The notes: generated from the letters alone by a model not told the origin. A stretch of DNA of 64,000 nucleotides from Bradyrhizobium sp. AZCC 1610 (GCF_036924515.1 NZ_JAZHRR010000001.1:4001001-4065000), one strand, 5' to 3'. Numbered from the stretch's first letter, positions 1 through 14,144 are shown. Numbers and translations: made by a program.

Positions 1-978
<978 letters not shown>

Positions 979-1103
979 TCACCGGCAGCAAATTCGAAAT
1001 TCTTGTTTGGCCCGCGCCCGCTCAACGTCCGAGCGGAGCGCGAATGTCCGGCCCATTTGCGAAGTTGCCTTCGCGCTTTGGGTCGGACATGGAATCTTTG
1101 CCG

Positions 1104-5219
<4,116 letters not shown>

Positions 5220-5538
5220 CGTGGCCTCTCATTTTCGTCGCCCTTGTGGGCGAACCTTCCGAAGCGCGACTGCCATCGCCCCCGGGTTGAATTTCGAATC
5301 GCTCGAAAGGAACAAAGCCCACCTCAGGAATTAAATCCTGAACCCGTTCTCTAGACCTTCAAAACGCAAAACGACGCGCGGGGCGCATGACTGCACCCGC
5401 CCGTCTCAACTTGCCGTTTCACGGACTGAAAAAGCCCGAAATCTGACTGTCTCCCAACGGCTTACGCCGGGAACCCTGCCGTCCCCGCCGCCTACCGCAT
5501 TTTCCTGCTGCCGCTCCGATATGGGGCGGAATAGTGGA

Positions 5539-5564
5539 GATTCGAGGGGCTAACCCCGCGAATC
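5539..5564 (-). promoter_or_regulatory. stem-loop in the rplL-rpoB intergenic leader
   Basis: The 369-nt gap between rplL and rpoB holds one clear hairpin just after the rplL stop: arms GATTCG plus GGGG and CCCC plus CGAATC around the loop CTAA. Read in the direction of transcription it has no T-tract behind it. It therefore resembles the attenuator or RNase-processing element known between rplL and rpoB in other bacteria more than a full terminator. The rest of the gap shows no coding potential. The regulatory role is inference by position. Confidence 0.5.
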
Positions 5565-5588
5565 CCCACACTTTTCTGTGTAGTACGC

Positions 5589-5960
<372 letters not shown>

Positions 5961-6012
5961 TGATCAGTTTCCTTAAAACGTTTGGTTCGAACCAGGTTTG
6001 ATTTGCGAAGGG

Positions 6013-6531
6013 TCAGGCCGCTTCGCTCTTTGAGGCATAGGCCTGGACGACACGCGCGAGCTTGGCCGCGGGCGCTGTCGAGAGCTGAGCGATCTTGGTC
6101 GCCGGCGCCACCAGGAGGCCGACAAGCTTTCCGCGCAGTTCGTCGAGTGACGGCAGCGAGGCAAGCGCCTTCACACCGTTCACATCCAGGACGGTTTTAC
6201 CCATCGAGCCGCCGAGAATGACGAACTTTTCGTTCGTCTTGGCAAATTCGATGGCAACCTTCGGCGCCGTTACCGGATCGTTTGAAGTCGCGATCACGGT
6301 CGGTCCCTTCAGCAGGGAGCCGATGGCAACGACATCCGTGCCTTCAAGAGCAATTTTGGCGAGACGGTTCTTCGAGACCTTCACCGACGCACCCGCCTGC
6401 TTCATCTGCATGCGCAGCTTCTGCATCTGGGCCACGGTGAGGCCGGAATAGTGGGCGACGACTGCGACACTGGTGGTCCTGAAGACCTCGTTCAGCGCCT
6501 CAACCGCGTCCTTTTTTGCCGCTCTTTCCAC
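6013..6531 (-). CDS. rplJ: 50S ribosomal protein L10
   Basis: Stalk-base protein that binds 23S rRNA and carries the L7/L12 dimers; 172 residues. It begins [20 protein letters not shown] and contains [17 protein letters not shown]. The start codon is GTG, preceded by a GGAG motif at good spacing. In many bacteria L10 represses its own operon through a leader structure. Here rplJ does not follow rplA but has a 648-nt non-coding region upstream that must contain its promoter. Confidence 0.98.
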   Translation of the reverse strand: MERAAKKDAVEALNEVFRTTSVAVVAHYSGLTVAQMQKLRMQMKQAGASVKVSKNRLAKIALEGTDVVAIGSLLKGPTVIATSNDPVTAPKVAIEFAKTNEKFVILGGSMGKTVLDVNGVKALASLPSLDELRGKLVGLLVAPATKIAQLSTAPAAKLARVVQAYASKSEAA

Positions 6532-7133
6532 AGCAAGCTCTCTCCGGTTGGCGGCCTTCGCAAGAAGCGAGACCGCCGGGTTGCACCCATCGTCTCGCCC
6601 AAAACCTGACCTCTAGACACCAGTCTCAAGGACACGCCGGGCAGGACGACATTGATAAGCCTGCCCTCCCGAACCAGATGGCGCGGGGTGTCGAGGTTCG
6701 AACCAAATCAGCCATCGCGCCGCGCGAGGCGGCGTTGAAGCGAAATCCGGTCTTCACCCGTCTATGCAGGCCGTAAGATTAAGCCGTTGGAGAAATTTGC
6801 ACTTCCATGCAAATTTCGACCTGGGCGCCTGCAGTCTCGGACAGGATCGAGGCCATCCGGCAAGCCGGAAGACCCCTGCCGCAATCCACCGAAGCGATGG
6901 GTTTTCCTTCCTTTCGAGCAATCCATGCGGATGTCCTGAAAGGAATGATCTCCTATCGTATCGGGTTTTCGGAATGCGCGCACGGACGTGCCAGCAACTG
7001 CCAGCACGGTCCGGAAGCCGCTGTTTACCGAGTCTTGTCCGGCTTGCCAAGAGCAAAATTCAGACCAGATCGCGGACCGCTTTGGCCGCGAATTTGGGCC
7101 CGAAATGGCCCGAAAATTTTCTTTGGCCAGTTC
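6532..7133. other. non-coding region upstream of rplJ, with a perfect palindrome
   Basis: No convincing gene. The region must hold the promoter and leader of rplJ on the minus strand. Its clearest structure is an inverted repeat at 6792-6817: arms GAAATTTGCA and TGCAAATTTC, ten perfect base pairs around CTTCCA. It is about 260 nt before rplJ, with no T-run on either side. It could be an operator or an RNA hairpin in the leader. The ORFs crossing this stretch have no Shine-Dalgarno signal or recognisable protein. Confidence 0.5.
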
Positions 7134-7160
7134 CGTCACACCCGGGCCGCCTCGCTCGTC
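7134..7160 (+). promoter_or_regulatory. candidate ECF41-type promoter
   Basis: CGTCACA at 7134-7140 and CGTC at 7157-7160 are separated by exactly 16 nt. This matches, with one mismatch, the promoter described for ECF41 sigma factors (TGTCACA, 16 nt, CGTC; recalled from the literature on this group). It lies 20 nt before the first gene of the operon that encodes an ECF41 sigma factor, as expected for autoregulation. A transcript start near 7167 would give a very short leader before the AGGAGG site. Confidence 0.7.
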
Positions 7161-7179
7161 TTGGCCGCAGGAGGTTCCC

Positions 7180-7557
7180 ATGCGGCGTCTGATAGCAGCA
7201 ATTCTCGCGATACCCACCCTCTTTAACGGGCTGGCGATGCTGGCTGCCGGTCCCCTCTGGTACGAAACCGTTCCGGGGGTATCCGAGACCGGTCCCCTTA
7301 ACCCGCATTTCGTCCAGGACATCGGCGTCGCCTTCCTGGTGGCCGGCCTCGCGCTCGCCGCGCGGGCATGGCGCCCTCGGTACTGGCCGGCAGCCGTTGC
7401 GGGTGCCGGCTTCCTGGCCGCGCACGCTTTGATCCACCTCGTGATGATCGCAGGCGGCCACGACCATCACGCCGCGTTCGACCTCCTCGCCATCGTGCTG
7501 CCGTCGGCAGCCGCCCTCTATTCCGCCTTCCCCAGCCAAGGAGAAAATCATGCGTAG
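7180..7557 (+). CDS. small integral membrane protein, first gene of the ECF41 module
   Basis: 125 residues starting MRRLIAAILAIPTLFNGLAM at an ATG with a strong AGGAGG five nt upstream; longer in-frame starts have no such signal. Four hydrophobic segments (about residues 4-24, 45-62, 69-90 and 100-117) predict a small inner-membrane protein. It contains an HDHHAAF cluster near residue 94. No family is recognised with confidence. It overlaps the next gene by 8 nt and follows the candidate ECF41 promoter, so it probably belongs to the same regulated unit. Confidence 0.75.
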   Translation: MRRLIAAILAIPTLFNGLAMLAAGPLWYETVPGVSETGPLNPHFVQDIGVAFLVAGLALAARAWRPRYWPAAVAGAGFLAAHALIHLVMIAGGHDHHAAFDLLAIVLPSAAALYSAFPSQGENHA

Positions 7558-8095
7558 TTGGATCGCGCGCCGCACGCTGCGCGCATTTGCCAGGCGTTAC
7601 GGGTACGACGTCAGTTATCTCGAGATGATGCTGAATAATTCCCCTGCCGCCTTCTTCAAGTTCGCGCCCGTCATGAAGGCATCCGCCCATCGCGAGGCGG
7701 TCCCGATCGACGCGAGTTTCGCAGCCAAGATCGTCGGCGCGCTGGCCGAGGATTGCGGGCCCTGCACGCAACTGGTCGTCGACATGGCGCTAGAAGCCGG
7801 CATGCCCAGGGACCAGATCGAGGCGGTTCTCCGCCGCGATCCCCGGGCGATGAATGAGGCGACCACGCTCGGATTCCGTTTCGCCGACGCCGTGGTGCGC
7901 CGGGCCGTCGAGGAGGACGAGTTTCGCGACGCCGTCCGGGCCCAATGGGGCCAGAAAGGCGTAATAGATCTGACGCTGGCGCTGCAAATGGGCCGCATGT
8001 TCCCGATGGTGAAGGCGGGGCTCGGCTATGCCAAGGAGTGCCGGCGCGTCGCCGTGGGCGGAAACAATGTCGATGTCGTCAAACAGGCCGCATGA
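7550..8095 (+). CDS. carboxymuconolactone decarboxylase/AhpD-like protein
   Basis: 181 residues. The core EDCGPCTQLVVDMALEAG carries a CxxC pair (Cys69, Cys72) typical of AhpD-like members of the CMD superfamily, which often act as thiol-dependent peroxidase partners. CMD-type proteins are one of the three classes of enzyme habitually encoded beside ECF41 sigma factors (with oxidoreductases and epimerases). Here the gene sits directly upstream and overlaps the sigma factor by about 29 nt. Its actual substrate cannot be told from sequence. Confidence 0.88.
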   Translation: MRSWIARRTLRAFARRYGYDVSYLEMMLNNSPAAFFKFAPVMKASAHREAVPIDASFAAKIVGALAEDCGPCTQLVVDMALEAGMPRDQIEAVLRRDPRAMNEATTLGFRFADAVVRRAVEEDEFRDAVRAQWGQKGVIDLTLALQMGRMFPMVKAGLGYAKECRRVAVGGNNVDVVKQAA

Positions 8096-8960
8096 CAACG
8101 ACCCGCTGGCGCCCCATCGCCGGCGCCTGCTCGGGCTCGCTTATCGCATGCTCGGCAGCCGTAGCGACGCGGAAGACGTGGTGCAGGATGCCTACCTCCG
8201 CTTTGCCGGCGCGCAGGACGTGCACAACGCGGAGGCGTTTCTCGTCACCGTCGTGACCCGGCTTTGTCTCGATCGCCTGAAGAGCGCGAAAGTGCAGCGG
8301 GAAGTCTATGTCGGGCCGTGGCTCCCCGAGCCGGTGTTCGACGCAGAGGGGCTGTCGGCCGATGCCGCCACCGAACTCGCCGACGATCTCTCGTTCGCCT
8401 TGTTGCTGGCGCTCGACCGGCTATCGCCGCTGGAACGCGCGGCCTTCCTGCTTCACGACGTCTTTGACACGCCGTTCCCCGAAATCGCCGCCATGCTCGA
8501 CCGCACCGAGGCGGCTTGCCGGCAACTGGCCTCGCGAGCCCGCCGCGCAGTACGCGACAATCGGCCGGCGCCTGCAAAAGCGCCGGACAATCACGCCCGC
8601 CTGTTGCAGGTATTCAGCGAAGCGGTAGCCAGCGGCAACGTCGCGCAGCTCGCCGAACTTCTGCGCGCGGATGCGGTGGCACTCACCGACGGCGGCGGCC
8701 GCAAGACCGCCGCGCGCAATCCGATCATCGGCGCTGAAAAGGTCGCGCGCTTCTTCATCGGGATTGCCGCCAAGAACGCCGGCCACGAAATCCGCATCGA
8801 GCCCGCCATGATCAACGGCGCGGTCGGCGCCCTGCTTTATCTGGACAACGAGCTCGATCACACCATAAGCATGGCCATCGATGGCGAGAAAATCGCCGCC
8901 ATCTATATCGTCCGCAATCCCGACAAGCTGCGGCACCTGCCGGCTGCCGGGATGCACTGA
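8067..8960 (+). CDS. ECF41-family RNA polymerase sigma factor with SnoaL-like C-terminal domain
   Basis: Extracytoplasmic-function sigma factor of 297 residues. Sigma-2 lies at about residues 17-80 (RLLGLAYRMLGSRSDAEDVVQ) and sigma-4 at about 105-160. A C-terminal extension of about 120 residues of the SnoaL/NTF2-like type replaces the usual anti-sigma factor. All three hallmark motifs of ECF41 are present: WLPEP (85-89) in the linker, DGGGR (208-212) and NPDKL (284-288) in the extension. The ATG at 8067 has GGCGGA upstream. Studied members autoregulate and use the extension as a built-in controller. It ends 5 nt before a convergent gene. Confidence 0.93.
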   Translation: MSMSSNRPHDNDPLAPHRRRLLGLAYRMLGSRSDAEDVVQDAYLRFAGAQDVHNAEAFLVTVVTRLCLDRLKSAKVQREVYVGPWLPEPVFDAEGLSADAATELADDLSFALLLALDRLSPLERAAFLLHDVFDTPFPEIAAMLDRTEAACRQLASRARRAVRDNRPAPAKAPDNHARLLQVFSEAVASGNVAQLAELLRADAVALTDGGGRKTAARNPIIGAEKVARFFIGIAAKNAGHEIRIEPAMINGAVGALLYLDNELDHTISMAIDGEKIAAIYIVRNPDKLRHLPAAGMH

Positions 8961-8965
8961 AGCCG

Positions 8966-9919
8966 TCAGCCGATCGGCACCGCGTAAGGCAGCGGCTTGC
9001 CGGCAAAGAACGCGTCGAGATTGGCCAGCACGCAGTCCCGCATCGCGACATGCGATTCCAGCGTATGGCCGCCGATATGCGGCGAGAGCACGACATTGGG
9101 CAGCGCCGTCAAGGTATCCGGCGCATGCGGCTCTTTCGCGTACACATCAAGTCCGGCGCCGGCGATGGTCTGGTCGGTCAGCGCCGCGACCAAAGCCTGC
9201 TGGTCGATCACCGAGCCGCGCGAGATGTTGATGACGTAACCATCCTTGCCGAGCTTCTTCAGGATATTGGCATCGACGACGTGGTTGGTATTCGCTCCGG
9301 CCCGCACCGCGATCATCAGGACGCTGCACCATTCGGCCAGCGCATCGAGCGTCGGAAAATATTGATAGGGAACGTCGTGCTTGCTGCGGCTGAAATAGCC
9401 GACCTCGGTCTCGAAGGCGGCGACGCGCGCCGCGATCTTGCGGCCGATCTCGCCCATGCCGTAGACGCCTATCCTGCGGCCGAGCATGCCGGCCTGCGGG
9501 CGCATCATCGGCGAAGGTTTTGCAGCCGCCCAGCTCCCGCCTCGCACGTAATCGTCCGCCACGAGCAGTCGCCGTGTGGTCGCCAGCATCAAAGTAACCG
9601 CGATGTCGGCGACCGACGCCGCATTCGCCCCCGGACTGTGACCGACCGCGATGTTGCGTTTCGCCGCCGCAGCCAGATCGACGCCGTCGTAGCCGGTGCC
9701 GTAGCAGACGATGGCGCCGAGCTTGGGCAGCATGTCCATTGCGCCAGCGCCGAGCGGCGTGCCGCCGGCCGTGATCATCGCGCGAATGTCCGCGAGCTGT
9801 TCGGCAGAAAACACTTCGTTGGGCGGCTTGCCAGCTGCGTTGAGCAACTCGTAGCGCTCGCCGAAACGCTCCATCTGGGCCTTTGGAAAACGCGAATAGA
9901 TCAGGACTTTCTCGGGCAT
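8966..9919 (-). CDS. D-isomer-specific 2-hydroxyacid dehydrogenase
   Basis: NAD(P)-dependent reductase of 2-keto acids such as glyoxylate or hydroxypyruvate; 317 residues. The Rossmann motif GMGEIG is near residue 155. The catalytic triad is represented by Arg in INISRGSVID, Glu in AKEPHAPD and His in LSPHIGGHT. The exact substrate is not determined. It lies between rplA and rplJ on their strand but is separated from rplA by a strong terminator, so it is probably a separate transcript. Confidence 0.9.
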   Translation of the reverse strand: MPEKVLIYSRFPKAQMERFGERYELLNAAGKPPNEVFSAEQLADIRAMITAGGTPLGAGAMDMLPKLGAIVCYGTGYDGVDLAAAAKRNIAVGHSPGANAASVADIAVTLMLATTRRLLVADDYVRGGSWAAAKPSPMMRPQAGMLGRRIGVYGMGEIGRKIAARVAAFETEVGYFSRSKHDVPYQYFPTLDALAEWCSVLMIAVRAGANTNHVVDANILKKLGKDGYVINISRGSVIDQQALVAALTDQTIAGAGLDVYAKEPHAPDTLTALPNVVLSPHIGGHTLESHVAMRDCVLANLDAFFAGKPLPYAVPIG

Positions 9920-9981
9920 TGTTGTTCCTTCTTGCCAAGTCCGGCACGGCGACGATTACGCAAAGCATCGCAAAACGCAAA

Positions 9982-10009
9982 GGGCGGAATCGGTTTCCCG
10001 ATTCCGCCC
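9982..10009 (-). terminator. terminator of the secE-nusG-rplKA transcript
   Basis: A perfect 12-bp stem (GGGCGGAATCGG against its complement) around a 4-nt loop, 25 nt past the rplA stop. Read on the minus strand it is followed by TTTGCGTTTTG. It would end the rplKA transcript and so uncouple it from rplJL-rpoBC. Confidence 0.8.
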
Positions 10010-10034
10010 CTCTATTCACTTAAGCCGCAACGAG

Positions 10035-10727
10035 CTAGCCGAGCAGCGTGCCCGGCTCGACCTTGACGCCCGGGCCCATGGTGGAGGAGACCGCCACGCG
10101 CTGGATGTAGGTGCCCTTGGCGCCGGCAGGTTTCGCCTTGGCGACCGCATCCGCCAGCGCCTTGACGTTCTGCACCAGGTTCTCTTCGGAGAACGACGCC
10201 TTGCCGATACCGGCCTGCACGATGCCGGCCTTCTCGACGCGGAATTCGACCGAGCCGCCCTTGGCGCCCTTCACGGCGGTGGCGACGTCCATCGTCACCG
10301 TACCGATCTTCGGGTTCGGCATCATGCCGCGCGGGCCGAGCACCTTACCGAGGCGGCCGACCAGCGGCATCATGTCGGGGGTTGCGATACAGCGATCGAA
10401 GTCGATCGTGCCACCCTGCACCTTCTCGACCAGGTCTTCGGCGCCGACGACGTCAGCTCCCGCCGCCTTGGCTTCTTCAGCTTTCGCACCGCGCGCGAAC
10501 ACGCCGACACGCAACGTGCGGCCGGTGCCGTTCGGCAGAGTGACGACGCCACGAACCATCTGGTCGGCGTGACGCGGGTCGACGCCGAGGTTGATCGCGA
10601 TCTCGATCGTCTCGTCGAACTTCGACTTGGCGCGTTCCTTGACCATCTTGATGGCATCCGCGAGCGGGTAGAGCTTCTCGCGGTCGACACCCTCGCGGGC
10701 CTTCTTCAAACGTTTTCCGATTGCCAT
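10035..10727 (-). CDS. rplA: 50S ribosomal protein L1
   Basis: Large-subunit protein of the L1 stalk, 230 residues. It begins [20 protein letters not shown] and contains the family signature around [10 protein letters not shown] near residue 137, plus the C-terminal [20 protein letters not shown]. It lies 6 nt after rplK in the classic rplKA pair. In other bacteria L1 represses translation of this pair; no copy of that mRNA site was identified here. Confidence 0.99.
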   Translation of the reverse strand: MAIGKRLKKAREGVDREKLYPLADAIKMVKERAKSKFDETIEIAINLGVDPRHADQMVRGVVTLPNGTGRTLRVGVFARGAKAEEAKAAGADVVGAEDLVEKVQGGTIDFDRCIATPDMMPLVGRLGKVLGPRGMMPNPKIGTVTMDVATAVKGAKGGSVEFRVEKAGIVQAGIGKASFSEENLVQNVKALADAVAKAKPAGAKGTYIQRVAVSSTMGPGVKVEPGTLLG

Positions 10728-10733
10728 GGCCCG

Positions 10734-11162
10734 TTACCCCGCAACTTCAAGACCCATCGAACGGGCGGAGCCCTCGACCATCTTCATGGCCGACTCGATG
10801 GAATCGCAATTGAGATCCTTCATCTTCTTCTCGGCGATCTCGCGCACCTGCGCTTGGGTCACCTGGCCGGCCGTGTCGCGACCCGGAGCTTTCGAACCGG
10901 ACTGGATCTTGGCGGCCTGCTTGAGGAAGAACGACATCGGAGGGGTCTTCATCTCGAAGGTGAACGAACGATCGGCGTAAATCGTGATCACCACCGGAAT
11001 CGGGGTGTTCTTTTCTTCCTTCTGCGTCTGCGCGTTGAACGCCTTGCAGAATTCCATGATGTTGAGACCGCGCTGACCAAGCGCGGGACCGATCGGGGGC
11101 GAAGGATTCGCCGCACCGGCCGGCACCTGCAATTTCAGGTATCCGGTCACTTTCTTTGCCAT
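10734..11162 (-). CDS. rplK: 50S ribosomal protein L11
   Basis: 142-residue ribosomal protein of the GTPase-associated centre. It begins [20 protein letters not shown] and shows the conserved [20 protein letters not shown] stretch that contacts the factor-binding rRNA. It follows nusG by 131 nt and precedes rplA by 6 nt. Confidence 0.99.
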   Translation of the reverse strand: MAKKVTGYLKLQVPAGAANPSPPIGPALGQRGLNIMEFCKAFNAQTQKEEKNTPIPVVITIYADRSFTFEMKTPPMSFFLKQAAKIQSGSKAPGRDTAGQVTQAQVREIAEKKMKDLNCDSIESAMKMVEGSARSMGLEVAG

Positions 11163-11293
11163 TTATCGCTCCTGTTGTGCCGGCCGGGGCCGGCTGTTTC
11201 AGGGTCCGTGGTTCGGTTGAAGAGCGGTTGGCGACCGCCCTCTTCCTCCCACAGCCTCAATTGACGCGAAGGCAGAGCTTCGCGCCGCTCCGA

Positions 11294-11845
11294 TCAGACC
11301 TTCTCGACCTGACCGAATTCCAGTTCGACGGGCGTGGCGCGGCCGAAGATCGACACCGCGACCTTCACGCGCGAACGCGCCTCGTCAATTTCTTCAACCA
11401 CGCCGGAGAACGACGCGAACGGCCCATCGGCCACGCGGACGTTCTCGCCGATTTCAAACGACACCGACGCCTTCGGACGTTCGACGCCTTCCTGCACCTG
11501 GTGCAGGATCCGCATCGCCTCGGATTCGGAGATCGGCATCGGCTTGTTTTCGGCGCCGAGGAAGCCGGTGACCTTGGGCGTGTTCTTGATCAGGTGAAAC
11601 GCCTCGTCGGTCAGCTTCATCTTCACCAGCACGTAGCCCGGGAAGAACTTGCGCTCGGCGTCGATCTTGCGGCCGCGGCGTACTTCGGTGACCTTTTCGG
11701 TCGGCACCAGCACCTGCTCGAACAGATCCTCAAGCCCGCGCTGCTTCGCCTGCTCCCGGATCGATTCCGAGACCTTCTTCTCGAAATTCGAATAGGCGTG
11801 AACGATATACCAGCGCTTGTCCATGGTTTGGGTTCCGGTGCTCAT
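11294..11845 (-). CDS. nusG: transcription termination/antitermination protein NusG
   Basis: Elongation factor that links RNA polymerase to Rho or the ribosome. It has an NGN domain (KRWYIVHAYSNFEKKV) and a C-terminal KOW domain (about residues 130-180, VRVADGPFASFSGVVEEIDE). The start at 11845 overlaps the secE stop (TGATG), which favours translational coupling and gives 183 residues. The alternative ATG at 11824 (MDKRWY) gives 176 residues and cannot be excluded. Confidence 0.96.
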   Translation of the reverse strand: MSTGTQTMDKRWYIVHAYSNFEKKVSESIREQAKQRGLEDLFEQVLVPTEKVTEVRRGRKIDAERKFFPGYVLVKMKLTDEAFHLIKNTPKVTGFLGAENKPMPISESEAMRILHQVQEGVERPKASVSFEIGENVRVADGPFASFSGVVEEIDEARSRVKVAVSIFGRATPVELEFGQVEKV

Positions 11846-12036
11846 CAGTGGACGCCCAGCAGGAAAGTGACAACGAAGCGGATGACCAGATCCGACATGA
11901 AAAAGAAGATCGACGCCAGTGCAACCATCACGAACACCATGATTGTGGTGATCGTCGTCTCGCGGCGCGTCGGCCAGGTGACCTTGGCGGTCTCCGAGCG
12001 CACTTCCTGCAGGAATTTGAACGGGCTGAAAGCCAT
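11845..12036 (-). CDS. secE: preprotein translocase subunit SecE
   Basis: Essential small subunit of the SecYEG channel, in the short single-membrane-span form of 63 residues. The amphipathic FKFLQEVRSETAKVTWPTRR precedes a C-terminal span (about residues 28-60). Its position directly before nusG and downstream of tRNA-Trp is the standard bacterial order. Confidence 0.98.
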   Translation of the reverse strand: MAFSPFKFLQEVRSETAKVTWPTRRETTITTIMVFVMVALASIFFFMSDLVIRFVVTFLLGVH

Positions 12037-12401
12037 CGTTGGTTACCGCGTCCTTCGTGAGACGATTGTGATTTAAAGCGAATCCGAACAGCCCTCTCGC
12101 GCCCAGCCCTCTCTCGAAGGATGAGCCGCCAAGCGGGCTCGATTGTTCGGGGGAATTCAAAGCCGCGCCGGATATCCGCGCTAGGCGGGCCGGCTGCAGG
12201 TGGCGGGTATCTACTGCCGGCCGGGCAAAAGGTCAAGGTACGGGGTGCCGCGGGGCTATCACCCCCCTTGGCGGCGGCCGCCCTGTCATTGGTTAATCCC
12301 CAGTACCGCCTCCCTTCAAATGCCTGCAAGACCGCGATCTGGTTCTTAAAAGCTTGCCGCTATGCTGCAGGCTCCATTGACGGGGAAACGGGAACGAGAC
12401 C
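12037..12401. other. non-coding region between secE and a small plus-strand ORF
   Basis: About 365 nt upstream of secE (minus) and of the small ORF at 12402 (plus). It must contain the secE-nusG promoter. No hairpin, repeat or convincing ORF was seen, and I could not place a -35/-10 pair with confidence. Confidence 0.3.
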
Positions 12402-12587
12402 ATGGCTCTGCTAGGCCAAGACCAGGAAAAGCCCTCGGGCGAGACGGCTTGGACCGTGCTCGACGCAGCGAACGACCTCGGCGACAGCATCACGATCGAT
12501 GCATGCCGGCGGGTGATCGACGCCGATCTGCGGGGCGAGGCCCCCGCCCGATCTGACGTCGCGGTGCTCAGCGCATTCTTCGGCTAG
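12402..12587 (+). CDS. small hypothetical protein
   Basis: 61 residues beginning MALLGQDQEKPSGETAWTVL, at an ATG preceded by GGGAACGAG. Acidic and soluble, with no signal peptide or membrane segment and no recognised domain. It stands alone between the secE upstream region and tRNA-Trp. The clear ribosome site and balanced composition favour a real gene, but it is too short to be sure. Confidence 0.5.
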   Translation: MALLGQDQEKPSGETAWTVLDAANDLGDSITIDACRRVIDADLRGEAPARSDVAVLSAFFG

Positions 12588-12689
12588 TTTCCAGGACCCA
12601 GCCTAGCAGCGCCCTGATCGATCACCGGGCGCGCGCCTGAACAGGCTCATCGGCAATCCTCGAAAATCAGCATAAGTATTTGATTTAGC

Positions 12690-12765
12690 TGGCAGGAGTG
12701 GCAGGGCTCGAACCTGCGACCCCCGGTTTTGGAGACCGGTGCTCTACCAATTGAGCTACACTCCT
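12690..12765 (-). tRNA. tRNA-Trp (anticodon CCA)
   Basis: 76 nt including an encoded 3' CCA. The acceptor stem is AGGAGTG with CACTCCT, the D-arm is AGCTCAATTGGTAGAGC, the anticodon loop is CTCCAAA with anticodon CCA, and the T-arm is GCAGGTTCGAGCCCTGC. It lies upstream of secE-nusG on the same strand, as in many bacteria. Confidence 0.98.
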
Positions 12766-12913
12766 GCAGGGAACCGGCGCGTACGCCGCTTCGCGCCGTT
12801 TCAAGCATAGGGCATGCCCCGAATGCAAGGGCGAAGCGGCTTGCACCCTGTCCAAAGCAGGGCTTCTGAGCCAGACTTGGCCACCACAAACAACAAGCGC
12901 AACGGGAGAGACC

Positions 12914-14137
12914 ATGAACGCGCAGACCGCCGCCCGGCCAACATCCGCCCCCCAGATCCCTCCTCTCCCCAACGCCAAGCCGGAAACCATCGGGCTCTCG
13001 AGCGTCCGCCTGCAGCGGATGTCGGATGCCTTCAGGCGCGAGGTCGACAAGGGAACCCTCCCCGGGGCCACGGTCATGGTGGCGCGGCGCGGTCAGATCG
13101 GGTGGTTTGATGCGATCGGCCGCCAGAATCCTGCGGCAGCCACGCCGATGGCGCATGACAGCATCTTCCGCATCTTCTCGATGACCAAGCCGATCGTCTC
13201 GGTCGGCATCATGATGCTGGTCGAGGACGGCCACTTCATCCTGGGCGATCCCGTCGCAAAGTTCATTCCGGAGTTTGCCGAGCAGAAGGTCGGCGTCGAC
13301 AACAACGGCAAGCTCGACCTGGTACCGGCCAGGCGGCAGATGACCGTTCAGGACCTGTTGCGGCACACGTCGGGCCTGACCTACGACCACACCGGCAACG
13401 GCCTGGTCCAGCAGCTCTACCAGCAGTCGCGGCTGCGCAGCCGCAAGATCACCAACGCCGAGCACGCGACCATGCTCGCCGGCATGCCGCTGATCTGCCA
13501 GCCGGGCGCCCAATGGAACTACAGCCGCTCGACCGACGTGCTCGGCCGCATCATCGAGGTCGTCTCCGGAAAATCGCTTGGCGCCTTCCTGACCGAACGC
13601 ATCCTGGCGCCGCTGCAGATGACCGAGACCGCGTTCCACACCGGCGAAGCCAACGCCGGCCGCCTCGCCGAACCGTTCCCGACCGATCCGTGGAACGGCG
13701 ACAACGTGCAGCTCTTCAACATGCTGGAGAAGCCGGTGATGGAATCCGGCGGCGGAGGCATGGTCTCGACCACGATGGACTATGCGCGGTTCTGCCAGAT
13801 GCTGCTCAATGGCGGCGCGCTCGACGGCAACAGGATCATCGGCCGCAAGACGCTGGAGCTGATGGTCTCAGACCATCTCAGCGCCGGCGTCAAGGTCGAC
13901 TCGCCGCTGATGCCGCCCGGCCACGGTTTTGGCCTCGGCTTCGCGGTTCGCACTCACCGAGGCATCGCGCCGTTCCCGGGCTCGCTCGGCCAGTTCTTCT
14001 GGAGCGGCATGGCCGGCACGTTCTTCTTCATCGATCCCGCGGAAGAGCTGTTCACGGTGTTCATGATGCAGGGCCCCGGCCAGCGCGAATATATCCGCAA
14101 TATGCTGCGGGGTTTGGTGTACGCCGCGGTGGAATGA
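12914..14137 (+). CDS. beta-lactamase-fold serine hydrolase
   Basis: 407-residue member of the class C beta-lactamase/esterase family (EstB-like). The nucleophile motif SMTK is at residues 89-92 in FRIFSMTKPIV. A YSR motif near residue 200 stands where the Tyr-x-Asn motif occurs in relatives, and HGFGLGF lies near residue 336. No signal peptide is visible, so a cytoplasmic esterase or transesterase is more likely than a drug-resistance enzyme. The start follows CGGGAGAGACC, a good ribosome site. Confidence 0.88.
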   Translation: MNAQTAARPTSAPQIPPLPNAKPETIGLSSVRLQRMSDAFRREVDKGTLPGATVMVARRGQIGWFDAIGRQNPAAATPMAHDSIFRIFSMTKPIVSVGIMMLVEDGHFILGDPVAKFIPEFAEQKVGVDNNGKLDLVPARRQMTVQDLLRHTSGLTYDHTGNGLVQQLYQQSRLRSRKITNAEHATMLAGMPLICQPGAQWNYSRSTDVLGRIIEVVSGKSLGAFLTERILAPLQMTETAFHTGEANAGRLAEPFPTDPWNGDNVQLFNMLEKPVMESGGGGMVSTTMDYARFCQMLLNGGALDGNRIIGRKTLELMVSDHLSAGVKVDSPLMPPGHGFGLGFAVRTHRGIAPFPGSLGQFFWSGMAGTFFFIDPAEELFTVFMMQGPGQREYIRNMLRGLVYAAVE

Positions 14138-14144
14138 GGTCTTG

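Noticed and set aside
12914..14137. Beta-lactamase resistance gene
   Set aside because: The fold and SxxK motif fit, but there is no signal peptide and relatives are mostly esterases, so a resistance role is not supported.
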